From: Deltaproteobacteria bacterium
Lineage (GTDB): Bacteria; Desulfobacterota_C; Deferrisomatia; Deferrisomatales; JACRMM01
Direction: 5' to 3'
Assembly: GCA_016218905.1 (NCBI GenBank)
Contig: JACRCS010000924.1
Location: forward strand, 1-11,831
DNA: 11,831 nt
Shown here: positions 1 to 6,453 of the stretch, piece by piece
How the letters are laid out: the number at the start of each line of letters is the position of its first letter
Numbering within the stretch: position 1 is the stretch's first letter
Position numbers and translations under genes: made by a program
Notes under the pieces: generated by a model
What the model saw: only the letters and a program-made list of their open reading frames with translations
The model's database searches: none
Told to the model about the DNA's origin: nothing

Positions 1-15
1 CCAACTATAGCCGGA

Positions 16-186
16 TTAATAGCTGGGGCTGGTCCGGCCCTCTTGATAACCCTCTTTGAACTCCTGGGCGCCCTGTTCGACGCCCTTGGCGGCCTCGCCC
101 GTCGCTCTGCCGGTCGCGTAGCAGCCGGCGAGCGATGTCAGCGTGACCAACCCGAGAAGAAGCGCCGATAAGATCCTTTTCGCCAT
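16..186 (-). CDS. Small predicted outer-surface lipoprotein (56 aa)
   Basis: The product is predicted to be exported and lipid-anchored; I do not recognise its function. Residues 1-21 form a signal peptide: a basic start (MAKR), a hydrophobic stretch and a lipobox LAGC with the lipidated Cys at residue 22. The mature part is only about 35 residues, rich in Gly, Glu, Gln and Lys, with loosely repeated small-residue and charged patches (GEAAKGVEQGAQEFKEGYQ), so it is probably a short amphipathic or disordered tail, as in entericidin-like or other tiny lipoproteins. An in-frame ATG lies five codons upstream at 201, but GGAGG sits 7 nt before the ATG at 186, so that start is preferred. It follows the superoxide dismutase gene on the same strand about 100 nt downstream, with a candidate hairpin between them, so co-transcription is uncertain. 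The signal peptide and lipobox are seen directly; location and function are inferred. Confidence 0.72.
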   Translation of the reverse strand: MAKRILSALLLGLVTLTSLAGCYATGRATGEAAKGVEQGAQEFKEGYQEGRTSPSY

Positions 187-254
187 CTGGGTTCCTCCCA
201 TCGGAGAGTCACGACCTCGCCTTCAAACTAACTTCCGGGCGAGGAGACGGCAAA

Positions 255-277
255 CCGGGCCGGCGGCGCTCCGGCCG
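255..277 (-). terminator. Candidate weak terminator after the superoxide dismutase gene
   Basis: Six paired bases, GGCCGG (258-263) with CCGGCC (271-276), enclose a 7-nt loop and can extend with a bulge. The hairpin begins about 10 nt past the superoxide dismutase stop codon on the minus strand. It is followed in that direction by only GGTTTG, so the U-tract is very poor. In such GC-rich DNA hairpins arise easily, so this is a weak call. Confidence 0.28.
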
Positions 278-285
278 GGGCAGGG

Positions 286-867
286 CTACTTGAACCGCGC
301 CTCCACCACGGGCCAGTTGATGTTCTTGAAGAAGGCGGCGATGTAGTCGGCCCGCTTCGTTCCGTAGTCGAGCATGAAGGCGTGCTCGAATACATCCATG
401 ATGAGGAGGGGTTGCTGGCCGGCCGGGTGGCCCGCCTCATGTTCGTTGATCCACTGATTGAAGAGGCGCCCGCCCGTCAGGTCCTGATAGAGGATCGCCC
501 AGCCGACCCCGCGCATTGCCCCCGTCGCCCGGAAGTCCGACTCCCACTTCTCGAGGCTCCCGAACTCGGCGGCGAGCGCCTTGCCGAGGCGGCCGCCGGC
601 ATCGAGGCTCGCGCCCTTGCCGCCGAGGTTCTCGAAGTAGAACTCGTGGAGCCTCATCCCGTTGAACTCCCAGCCCAGGCGGCGCTTGAGCTCCGCGTAC
701 TCCGGGGCGCTCGCCTTGCCTTCGTTGAGGAGGGAGGCGGTGAGCTCGAGGACCTTGTTCGTGTTCGTCACGTAGCCCTGGTAGAGCGTGAAGTGGTTGT
801 TGAGGAGGGCGTCGCTGAAGCCCTCCATGCCGATGAGCTTCCCGTAGTTGGTGGCGGCGTATGGCAT
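286..867 (-). CDS. Fe/Mn-family superoxide dismutase (193 aa)
   Basis: This enzyme disproportionates superoxide to hydrogen peroxide and oxygen; with no signal peptide it should act in the cytoplasm. The four metal ligands can be placed: His25 (in LLNNHFTLYQGYV), His74 (NGMRLHEFYF), Asp158 and His162 (MDVFEHAFMLDYG). The family block GWAILY (122-127) and the C-terminal ADYIAAFF..INW are also present. Length matches the roughly 190-210 aa norm. The open frame extends 35 codons further upstream, but AAGGAG lies 6 nt before the ATG at 867 and family homology begins there, so 867 is the start. Metal choice is unclear: Gly70 sits where iron enzymes usually have the second-sphere Gln, while Gln138, His143 and His147 are all near the position used by manganese or cambialistic forms. 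It is divergent to the THUMP gene, with 184 bp between them. Confidence 0.95.
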   Translation of the reverse strand: MPYAATNYGKLIGMEGFSDALLNNHFTLYQGYVTNTNKVLELTASLLNEGKASAPEYAELKRRLGWEFNGMRLHEFYFENLGGKGASLDAGGRLGKALAAEFGSLEKWESDFRATGAMRGVGWAILYQDLTGGRLFNQWINEHEAGHPAGQQPLLIMDVFEHAFMLDYGTKRADYIAAFFKNINWPVVEARFK

Positions 868-1051
868 CTGATTCTCCTTCGGTTCATGGTTTTTCGGCGT
901 CGCGCGAGCTTCTCCGGCGGCGAGCCGAGGCGCATCGAAGGGCCAGTCTACTGGGGCCGCCCGGAGTGGCAAGCCGTTGTACTTGCGCCGGCCGCGGGTA
1001 AGCTTGCCCGCAGACGGGCGCCCGGTTCTTGCTTTCGCCGAGGAGTCAAAG

Positions 1052-1591
1052 ATGCGCGACTGGAATGTGGTGGCGAGCGTGCACCAGGAGGGCTTCCGCG
1101 AGAGCCTGCGGCTCCTCGCGCGCTTCGGCGAGGTCTCGAAGACCGACTACTTCAACGTACTCGTGGCCAGGGTCCCCGACGTCGCCACGTTCGTCAGCGA
1201 GCTGGCGGCGCAGGTGGAAGCGGAGCCCGGGATCATGAACTACCTCGGCCGAGTCGTCCCCGTCACCCGCACCTTCGACTTCCAGGGGCCACAGGAGTTC
1301 GAAGAGCGCGCCCGGCAGACGGCGCTCGCCTGGGCGGACGAACTCGCCGGCAAGAGCTTCCACGTGCGGATGCACCGCCGGGGGCTCAAAGGCAAACTGT
1401 CCAGTCAGGAGGAGGAGAAGCTCCTCGCGGGTGCGCTCCTGGAGGCGCTCTCGGAGCGGGGGGAGCCGGGGCGGATCACGTTCACGGATCCCGACGCCAT
1501 CCTGGCGGTGGAGACGGTCGGCCCCCGCGCCGGGCTCTCCCTCTGGTCCCGCGAGGATCTCGCTCGGTACCGGTTTCTCGGGCTCGACTGA
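1052..1591 (+). CDS. Stand-alone THUMP-domain protein, Tan1-like (179 aa)
   Basis: THUMP domains bind RNA, usually the acceptor part of tRNA, and are normally joined to a catalytic domain such as a methyltransferase, ThiI or a pseudouridine synthase. Here nothing catalytic is visible. Residues 1-75 form an N-terminal ferredoxin-like region (MRDWNVVASVHQEGF, DYFNVLVARV). Residues 80-179 match the THUMP core: FHVRMHRRGLKGK (103-115), a helix EEEKLLAGALLEAL, then ITFTDPDAILAVETVGPRAGLSL. The layout recalls Tan1, the tRNA-binding partner in cytidine acetylation of tRNA. A longer frame begins at 977, but GGAG lies 6 nt before the ATG at 1052, so that start is chosen. It probably leads an operon with the next two genes. 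The domain is well supported; a role in tRNA modification is inferred, and no acetyltransferase partner is in the window. Confidence 0.85.
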   Translation: MRDWNVVASVHQEGFRESLRLLARFGEVSKTDYFNVLVARVPDVATFVSELAAQVEAEPGIMNYLGRVVPVTRTFDFQGPQEFEERARQTALAWADELAGKSFHVRMHRRGLKGKLSSQEEEKLLAGALLEALSERGEPGRITFTDPDAILAVETVGPRAGLSLWSREDLARYRFLGLD

Positions 1592-1633
1592 AGGGCGGGA
1601 GCGGAGTCGTAAGTTGCGCAACGGACACCAGGC

Positions 1634-2485
1634 ATGATTCTCGTCATCGGCGGCACCGGAAACGTGGGACGGCCTCTCGTCCACGCCCTCCTCGCGCGGA
1701 AGGCAGGGTTTCGCGTCCTGGTCCGGGAGCCCGATCGCGCCTTCGATCTTCCGCCGGGCGCGGCTTGGAGCGTTGGGAATCTCTCGGAACCGGACGCGCT
1801 CGCCCGCGCCATGGAGGAAGCGCACGCGGTCTTCCTCCTATCTCCCGCCCACCCCGACCTCGCACGGCTCCAACGAAACGCCGTCGACTCCGCGCGGCGG
1901 GCGGGCGTCGGACGGATCGTCAAGAGCTCGGCCCTCTGGGCGAGCCGTACGTCCGAGTCCCGCCTCGCCCGGATGCACGGGGAGGTGGAGGAGTACATCC
2001 GCGGGACCGGACTGCGGTTTACGTTCCTGCGGCCCAACTTCTTCGCCCAGAACCTCCTCGGCGACGCGCCCCTCGTTCGGCGGGAGGCCGCCCTCTTCGC
2101 GCCGCTCGGAGACGCGGCGGTGAGCTTCGTCGACGCGAGGGACGTCGGCGAGGCCGCCGCGGCCGTGCTCATGGAGGACGGCCACGACGGGAACTCCTAC
2201 CCCCTCACCGGGCCCGAGCCCCTGACCTACGCCGAGCTCGCGCGGATGCTCTCCCGGACCACCGGGAAACTCGTCCGGTACGTCGCCGCGGACCCGACCG
2301 AGTACCGGGGGAGCGTGCTGGCGGCCGGGGGGCCCGCGTGGTACGCGGACGCCCTCGGCGAACTCTTCGGGCTCGCCCGCCATGGGGAGGCGAGCCTCGT
2401 CACCGACTGGGTGGAGCGGCTCATCGGGCGGCCGGCGCGCACCGTGGCGGCCTTCCTCGACGAGAACGCCGGCGCCTTCATCTGA
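1634..2485 (+). CDS. NmrA-like NAD(P)-binding oxidoreductase or sensor (283 aa)
   Basis: This is an atypical short-chain-dehydrogenase-fold protein of the NmrA/HSCARG type. The N-terminus MILVIGGTGNVGRPL carries the dinucleotide-binding GGTGNVG loop (6-12) after the first strand, and VLVREP (28-33) ends the second strand with an Arg that suggests NADPH. VKSSALWA (96-103) replaces the usual catalytic-loop sequence, and the classical YxxxK pair is not evident. FLRPNFFAQNLL (131-142) is the family's LRP-x-F-x-x-N block, and FVDARDVGEAAAAVL (165-179) is the conserved post-fold segment. Members include quinone and azo reductases and redox-sensing regulators; the substrate cannot be read from sequence. 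Only a weak AGG precedes the ATG. The gene starts 42 nt after the THUMP stop and ends 8 nt before the DUF72 gene, so the three are probably co-transcribed. Confidence 0.9.
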   Translation: MILVIGGTGNVGRPLVHALLARKAGFRVLVREPDRAFDLPPGAAWSVGNLSEPDALARAMEEAHAVFLLSPAHPDLARLQRNAVDSARRAGVGRIVKSSALWASRTSESRLARMHGEVEEYIRGTGLRFTFLRPNFFAQNLLGDAPLVRREAALFAPLGDAAVSFVDARDVGEAAAAVLMEDGHDGNSYPLTGPEPLTYAELARMLSRTTGKLVRYVAADPTEYRGSVLAAGGPAWYADALGELFGLARHGEASLVTDWVERLIGRPARTVAAFLDENAGAFI

Positions 2486-2493
2486 CCGGCCCC

Positions 2494-3378
2494 ATGGCAA
2501 TCCTCGTCGGCACGACCTCCTGGACCGAGAAGACGCTGATCGAGAGCGGCGCCTTCTACCCGGCCGACGCGACCACCCCGGAGGCGCGCCTTCGCCACTA
2601 CGCGACCCGCTTTCCGATCGTGGAGGTGGACAGCTCCTACTACGCCGTCCCGCGCATCGAGACGGCCGAGGCGTGGGCCGAGCGGACTCCGCCCGGGTTC
2701 GTCTTCGACGTGAAGGCCTTCCGGCTCCTCACCCGGCACCAGACGCCCCCGGCCGTCCTCCCTCCCGAGCTCCGCGAGCGGTGCCCCGAGAAGAAGACGC
2801 TCTACCCCGAGGACCTTCCGCCGGAGGTCGACGCGGACCTCTGGGCGCTCTTCCGGGCGGCCCTCGAGCCGCTCCGGCGGGCCGGAAAGCTCGGCGCCGT
2901 GCTCTTCCAGTTCCCGCCGTGGTTCGTTTTCCGGCGCGCAAACCTCGACTACCTCGGCCGCTGCGCGGAGCGGCTCGAAGGCTATCGCCTGGCGGTCGAG
3001 TTCCGGCACGCCTCCTGGTTCCACGGTCGAAACCGCGACTCCGCCCTGGCCGCCCTGCGCGACCTCCGGCTCGTCCACGTCGTCGTCGACGGTCCGCAAG
3101 GCTTCCCGTCGAGCGTCCCGGCCGTCTGGGAGGCGACCGTCCCGGACCTCTCCGTGTTCCGCCTCCACGGACGAAACGCGGAGACGTGGCAGAAGAAGGG
3201 TCTCACCGCAGCGGAGCGGTTCGAGTACCTCTATTCCGAAGGGGAACTCCGGGAGATCGTCCCGCCGCTCGAGAACCTGGCGGAGCGGGTGGAGAAGGTC
3301 CACGTCCTCTTCAACAACTGCTACCGGGACTACGCGCAACGAAACGCCGCGAGTTTGCGAGGGCTGCTGAAGACGTAG
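2494..3378 (+). CDS. DUF72 (YecE-type) protein, TIM-barrel fold (294 aa)
   Basis: DUF72 proteins adopt a TIM-barrel-like fold and are widespread, but their biochemical role is not established. Family hallmarks in order are VGTTSW near the N-terminus (5-10), VEVDSSYYAVP (43-53), FVFDVKAFRLLTRHQ (69-83), LGAVLFQFPPWF (133-144), LAVEFRHASW (166-175), FRLHGRN (222-228) and the C-terminal VLFNNCYRDYAQRNAASL (271-288). Length is typical. Only the part from 2494 is real coding sequence: the same frame is stop-free back to about 382, but that extension runs antisense to the superoxide dismutase and out of frame through two other good genes. The ATG at 2494 lies 8 nt after the NmrA-like stop, with no strong ribosome-binding site, which suggests translational coupling. 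It appears to be the last gene of the housekeeping cluster. Confidence 0.93.
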   Translation: MAILVGTTSWTEKTLIESGAFYPADATTPEARLRHYATRFPIVEVDSSYYAVPRIETAEAWAERTPPGFVFDVKAFRLLTRHQTPPAVLPPELRERCPEKKTLYPEDLPPEVDADLWALFRAALEPLRRAGKLGAVLFQFPPWFVFRRANLDYLGRCAERLEGYRLAVEFRHASWFHGRNRDSALAALRDLRLVHVVVDGPQGFPSSVPAVWEATVPDLSVFRLHGRNAETWQKKGLTAAERFEYLYSEGELREIVPPLENLAERVEKVHVLFNNCYRDYAQRNAASLRGLLKT

Positions 3379-3685
3379 GTTCGGGTCCGAAGGCGCGAGC
3401 TCGGCCGTGCGCCCGCCTACGACGAGAACTGGTGCCCCACGCGCGGCGCAAGCACCTCCTCCCACTCCGGCCTCCGGCAGCTAGGAAGGGATCGGCCGGC
3501 GATGGCTGGGGCGGGCCCTTGACTGACGCTCCTTTCGAGTTTTCCCGCGGTCGCGGAGCGGCGTGTCGCCTGAGGATTACCACGTGGTCCTGGATGCTCC
3601 CCTGATGATCCCCCAACCAGATCTGGTAAGGCAACCCAGCCCTACGTTACAGTTTCTTTCTCCCTTCTCTGGTTCCCGAGGTCCA
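3379..3685 (+). other. Intergenic region upstream of the defence island (307 bp)
   Basis: No convincing gene is seen here; frames on both strands give Arg/Pro-rich, homology-free peptides typical of GC-rich shadow frames. Past about 3600 the base composition becomes more AT- and pyrimidine-rich, as expected near a promoter. The region holds a perfect 12-bp palindrome at 3616-3627 and a loose -10-like TACAGT at 3648-3653, but I cannot pair that with a good -35. TGGTCCTGGA at 3586-3595 recurs at 10547-10556, just after the last island gene. No tRNA or integrase is visible, so I see no firm sign of an integration site. Confidence 0.5.
3616..3627. promoter_or_regulatory. Perfect 12-bp palindrome, possible operator of hsdR
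   Basis: ACCAGATCTGGT reads identically on both strands and ends 58 bp before the hsdR ATG. It lies just upstream of a TACAGT element (3648-3653) that could be a -10 box, so a bound dimer could affect transcription of the restriction operon. Palindromes of this length occur by chance about once per 4 kb, so the position is the only reason to list it. No regulator gene is visible next to it. Confidence 0.25.
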
Positions 3686-6319
3686 ATGGCGCGTCTGAGG
3701 AACGAAGCAGAGACCCGCGCGAAACTCGTCGATCCAAAGCTGAAGCGGGCCGGCTGGGGCGAGAGCCACATCGAGCGGGAGCACTACTTCGTCAAGGGAC
3801 GCGCCTTCACCGCCGGCCGCATCTACCTGGTCGGCGAGGAGTCGAGGCGGCGGGAGCCCCGGCGGGCGGACTACGTGCTCCGCTACGGCGGCCAGATGAT
3901 TGCGGTCGTCGAAGCCAAGGCGGAGGACTGCTCCGCCGAAGCCGGGCTGGGGCAGGCGAAGGCTTACGCCCAGTGCCTCGACGTGCCCTTCGCCTACTCC
4001 ACGAACGGGCGCGCCTTCGTCGAATTCGACTTCCAGACGAAGAAGAGCTGCGAGCTCAATGAGATGCCGTCGCCCCGGGAGCTCTGGGCTCGCTGGACCG
4101 CTGCCCGTCGGCCCGCCGAGGCTTTCGTCCGTGCCCAGCGAGCGGCCGAAAGGAAGGAGAGCGCGCCGCGGAATCCGATCCTCTACCCCCCCTGCCCCGC
4201 CTCTGCTTGCGGGAAAGAGCTCCGCTACTTCCAGGAGGTCGCGGTCAAGCGCGTCATCGAGCGGGTCCTTCGCGGGCAGAAGCGGATCCTCGTCGCGATG
4301 GCTACGGGCACGGGCAAGACGTTCACGGCTTTTCAGATCGTCTGGAAGCTCAAGAAGTCAGGCTTTCTCCGCAAGCCCGTGCTCTTCGTCGCGGACCGGA
4401 TTCCGCTCAGGGACCAGGCATTCAATGCGTTTGGGCCTTTTAAGGACGGTTCCTCGGATCCTCGTGGGGTGATCGAGGGAGGGAAGTTCAATCCGAACCG
4501 GGATCTCTACTTCGCCCTCTACCAGTCTCTCGACTCGGACGACGGCCGCGAGCGCCTGTTCGAGAAGATCCCCAAGGACTTCTTTGGCCTGATCATCATC
4601 GACGAGTGTCACCGGTCCGGCTTCGGGAAGTGGAACGACATCCTCAAACATTTCCCAGACGCCGTTCAGTTCGGCATGACGGCTACGCCCAAGCGCGACG
4701 AGAGCATCGACACGTACGCGTACTTCTGCGCCGACGAGCCGGAAGTGTGGATCGACCCCGAGGACCGATCCAAAGGGAAGTGGCGCCCGCCCGCCTTCTC
4801 GTACAGCCTCGGGCAAGGAATCGAAGACGGCTTCCTCGCCACGTACAAGGTGCATCGGGTCCGGACGACGGTGGATCGTAACGGCCTTCGAGTGGAGGAG
4901 GCCAAGGCCCAGGGCGCGGAGTTCTACATTCCTGCGCGAGCGAAGCTGCGGGAAAGCTATCTCACGCCGCAGTTCGAGAGGGAGATCACGCTGCCCGACC
5001 GGACCGCCACGATGGTGGAACACCTCGCAGAGTCCCTACGGCGGTTTGGCCCCATGCAGAAGACCATGGTCTTTTGCGTCGACATGGAGCACGCGAGGCT
5101 CACCGCAAGGCTTCTCCAGAACGAGTTCGCGGACCTCGGCCACGCAGAGTACGCGGTACCGATCCTCTCTGAGGAGTCGGAGGCCCTTGCCTGGCTTGAG
5201 GCCTTCCAGGACAGCGACAAAAAGACGCCGGTCGTCGCGACCACGGCGGAGCTCCTCTCGACCGGCGTCGACGTACCTTCGTGCAGGAACATCGTCTTCA
5301 TGAAACCCCTGGGCTCGCCCATCCTCTTCAAGCAGATCATCGGGCGGGGCTCCCGGGTCGACGCAGCCACGGGCAAGGAGTGGTTTAGGATCATCGACTA
5401 TGTCGGGGTCACGCGGCTCTTCGACGACTGGGACCGCCCGCCGGGCGAGCCGCCGGCCGCATACGACGGCCCCAGGACAAGCGCTCTCGAAGGGGAGGTG
5501 CTCGACGCCGATACCCAGGCGCTTATCGTCGGAGCCTCAGTGACGGTCCTCACAGGCCCAAACGAGCAGCAGGGGCCGCGCCTCACGGATGGAGACGGCC
5601 ATTTCCGGTTCGACGAGCTGCCGGCCGCGAAGCTCAGGCTGTCGGCCCGTGGGGCAGGGTATCGGCCGACGAACGTCTCGGTGGAGACCGCGCCCGAGGA
5701 GACGCAGTCGGTGGTAGTCACGCTCCGCCCCGAAGGCGAGCCCGTCGAGAAGATCGTTGGGAAGAACGTCACGGTGACGATCGCCGACGAGACAACCTTC
5801 TTCGTCCAGGCAACGGGGACCCACCTTTCGCTCGCGGAGTATGTGGATTACACGAGGGCGAACGTGATGCGCCAGGTAACGGACACTACGGGGCTCCGGG
5901 AGGTCTGGACCGATACCGAGAAGCGGGAGCGCTTTCTCGAGGGGTTGGAAGCGGAGAGCGTTCAGCCGGAACTTCTCTCCGAGGTACTCGCCGAACCGGA
6001 CGCCGACGGGTTCGACCTGCTCGCCCATCTCGCCTTCGGCACGCCCCTGCACACACGAAGCGAGCGCGTTGAGGCTTTTCTCAACCGGGAGAGCGGCTTC
6101 CTCGCGAGCTTCAAACCGAAGGCACGAGAGGTCCTGCTGGCTCTTCTGGAGAAGTACCGGCTCGCCGGAGTGAACGAGCTCGCGAGCGCCGACGTGTTCC
6201 GGCTCTCCCCCTTCCGGGAGATGGGGCTCGCTCCAGGGGTGATCAAGCGGTTCGGTGGTCCCGATGCCCTCAAGGTGGCGGTCAGTCAGCTTCAGCAGAA
6301 GCTCTACCCGCCGGAGTAA
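3686..6319 (+). CDS. hsdR: Type I restriction enzyme R subunit with an inserted beta-sandwich domain (877 aa)
   Basis: HsdR is the motor and nuclease of a type I restriction complex: it translocates unmethylated DNA using ATP and cuts far from the target. The N-terminal PD-(D/E)xK nuclease shows Asp62, Glu76 and Lys78 (in IAVVEAKAE). The SF2 helicase core has Walker A ATGTGKT (206-212), DECH (306-309), MTATP (331-335) and motif VI QIIGRGSR (550-557), followed by IIDYVGVTRLFDDW. Residues about 690-877, including LAEYVDYTR, fit the EcoEI/EcoAI-type C-terminal domain that contacts the methylase. Between these, residues 600-683 form an extra carboxypeptidase-regulatory-like domain; without it the length is about the 800 aa I would expect for this HsdR type. 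The frame opens at 3563, but the family N-terminus and a GAGG 4 nt upstream favour the ATG at 3686. The fused methylase-specificity gene follows after 134 nt. Confidence 0.93.
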   Translation: MARLRNEAETRAKLVDPKLKRAGWGESHIEREHYFVKGRAFTAGRIYLVGEESRRREPRRADYVLRYGGQMIAVVEAKAEDCSAEAGLGQAKAYAQCLDVPFAYSTNGRAFVEFDFQTKKSCELNEMPSPRELWARWTAARRPAEAFVRAQRAAERKESAPRNPILYPPCPASACGKELRYFQEVAVKRVIERVLRGQKRILVAMATGTGKTFTAFQIVWKLKKSGFLRKPVLFVADRIPLRDQAFNAFGPFKDGSSDPRGVIEGGKFNPNRDLYFALYQSLDSDDGRERLFEKIPKDFFGLIIIDECHRSGFGKWNDILKHFPDAVQFGMTATPKRDESIDTYAYFCADEPEVWIDPEDRSKGKWRPPAFSYSLGQGIEDGFLATYKVHRVRTTVDRNGLRVEEAKAQGAEFYIPARAKLRESYLTPQFEREITLPDRTATMVEHLAESLRRFGPMQKTMVFCVDMEHARLTARLLQNEFADLGHAEYAVPILSEESEALAWLEAFQDSDKKTPVVATTAELLSTGVDVPSCRNIVFMKPLGSPILFKQIIGRGSRVDAATGKEWFRIIDYVGVTRLFDDWDRPPGEPPAAYDGPRTSALEGEVLDADTQALIVGASVTVLTGPNEQQGPRLTDGDGHFRFDELPAAKLRLSARGAGYRPTNVSVETAPEETQSVVVTLRPEGEPVEKIVGKNVTVTIADETTFFVQATGTHLSLAEYVDYTRANVMRQVTDTTGLREVWTDTEKRERFLEGLEAESVQPELLSEVLAEPDADGFDLLAHLAFGTPLHTRSERVEAFLNRESGFLASFKPKAREVLLALLEKYRLAGVNELASADVFRLSPFREMGLAPGVIKRFGGPDALKVAVSQLQQKLYPPE
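5483..5734 (+). other. Carboxypeptidase-regulatory-like domain inserted in HsdR
   Basis: HsdR residues about 600-683 carry the hallmark pattern of this seven-stranded beta-sandwich family: LEGEVLDADTQALIVGASVT, then RLTDGDGHFRFDELPAAKLR, then a GAGY turn and a final strand pair ending VVVTLRP. Such domains are typical of secreted or periplasmic proteins, where they act as non-catalytic binding or packing modules. Here the domain sits between the helicase core and the C-terminal coupling domain of a cytoplasmic enzyme. Flanking residues on both sides match normal HsdR order (VTRLFDDW before, LAEYVDYTR after), so this looks like a clean insertion in frame. GC of one counted 60-nt line (67%) is like the rest of the gene. 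Its role is unknown. Confidence 0.8.
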
Positions 6320-6377
6320 CCGAGGGCAGTCGGCGGCGCGAAGCAAAGCTCAGTCTAAGCGTATTTCCCCGGCACAC

Positions 6378-6402
6378 GAGAAGACGACGGGGCTCGTCTC
6401 TC
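6378..6402 (+). other. Hairpin in the hsdR-hsdM gap
   Basis: AGACGA (6382-6387) pairs with TCGTCT (6394-6399) around a 6-nt CGGGGC loop. The stem extends by GAG (6378-6380) with CTC (6400-6402) past one bulged A, making nine pairs. No U-tract follows, so it is not a standard intrinsic terminator. It could be an RNA stability or processing element setting R against M-S levels, or it could be chance. Confidence 0.3.
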
Positions 6403-6453
6403 CTCCGTCTAGCGCGCCGGATCGGCACTCTCGGCCTGTCCATGGGAGAACAC

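Noticed and set aside
977..1004. Candidate promoter TTGTAC - 16 bp - TAAGCT before the THUMP gene
   Set aside because: Both boxes match the consensus weakly (about 4/6 and 3/6), and similar matches occur by chance in a 184-bp gap.
382..2493. A stop-free frame that extends the DUF72 gene upstream by about 700 codons
   Set aside because: It runs antisense through the superoxide dismutase and out of frame across the THUMP and NmrA-like genes, and reads as Arg/Pro/Gly-rich low-complexity sequence. High GC removes stop codons by composition; only the part from 2494 matches DUF72.
3380..3391. TTCGGGTCCGAA dyad right after the DUF72 stop as a terminator
   Set aside because: The stem is four pairs with a four-base loop and no U-tract follows; it is too weak to call.
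2227..3465. Long minus-strand frame (412 codons) opposite the DUF72 gene
   Set aside because: Its peptide has no recognisable motif and mirrors the codon pattern of the strongly supported DUF72 gene; it is a GC-rich shadow.
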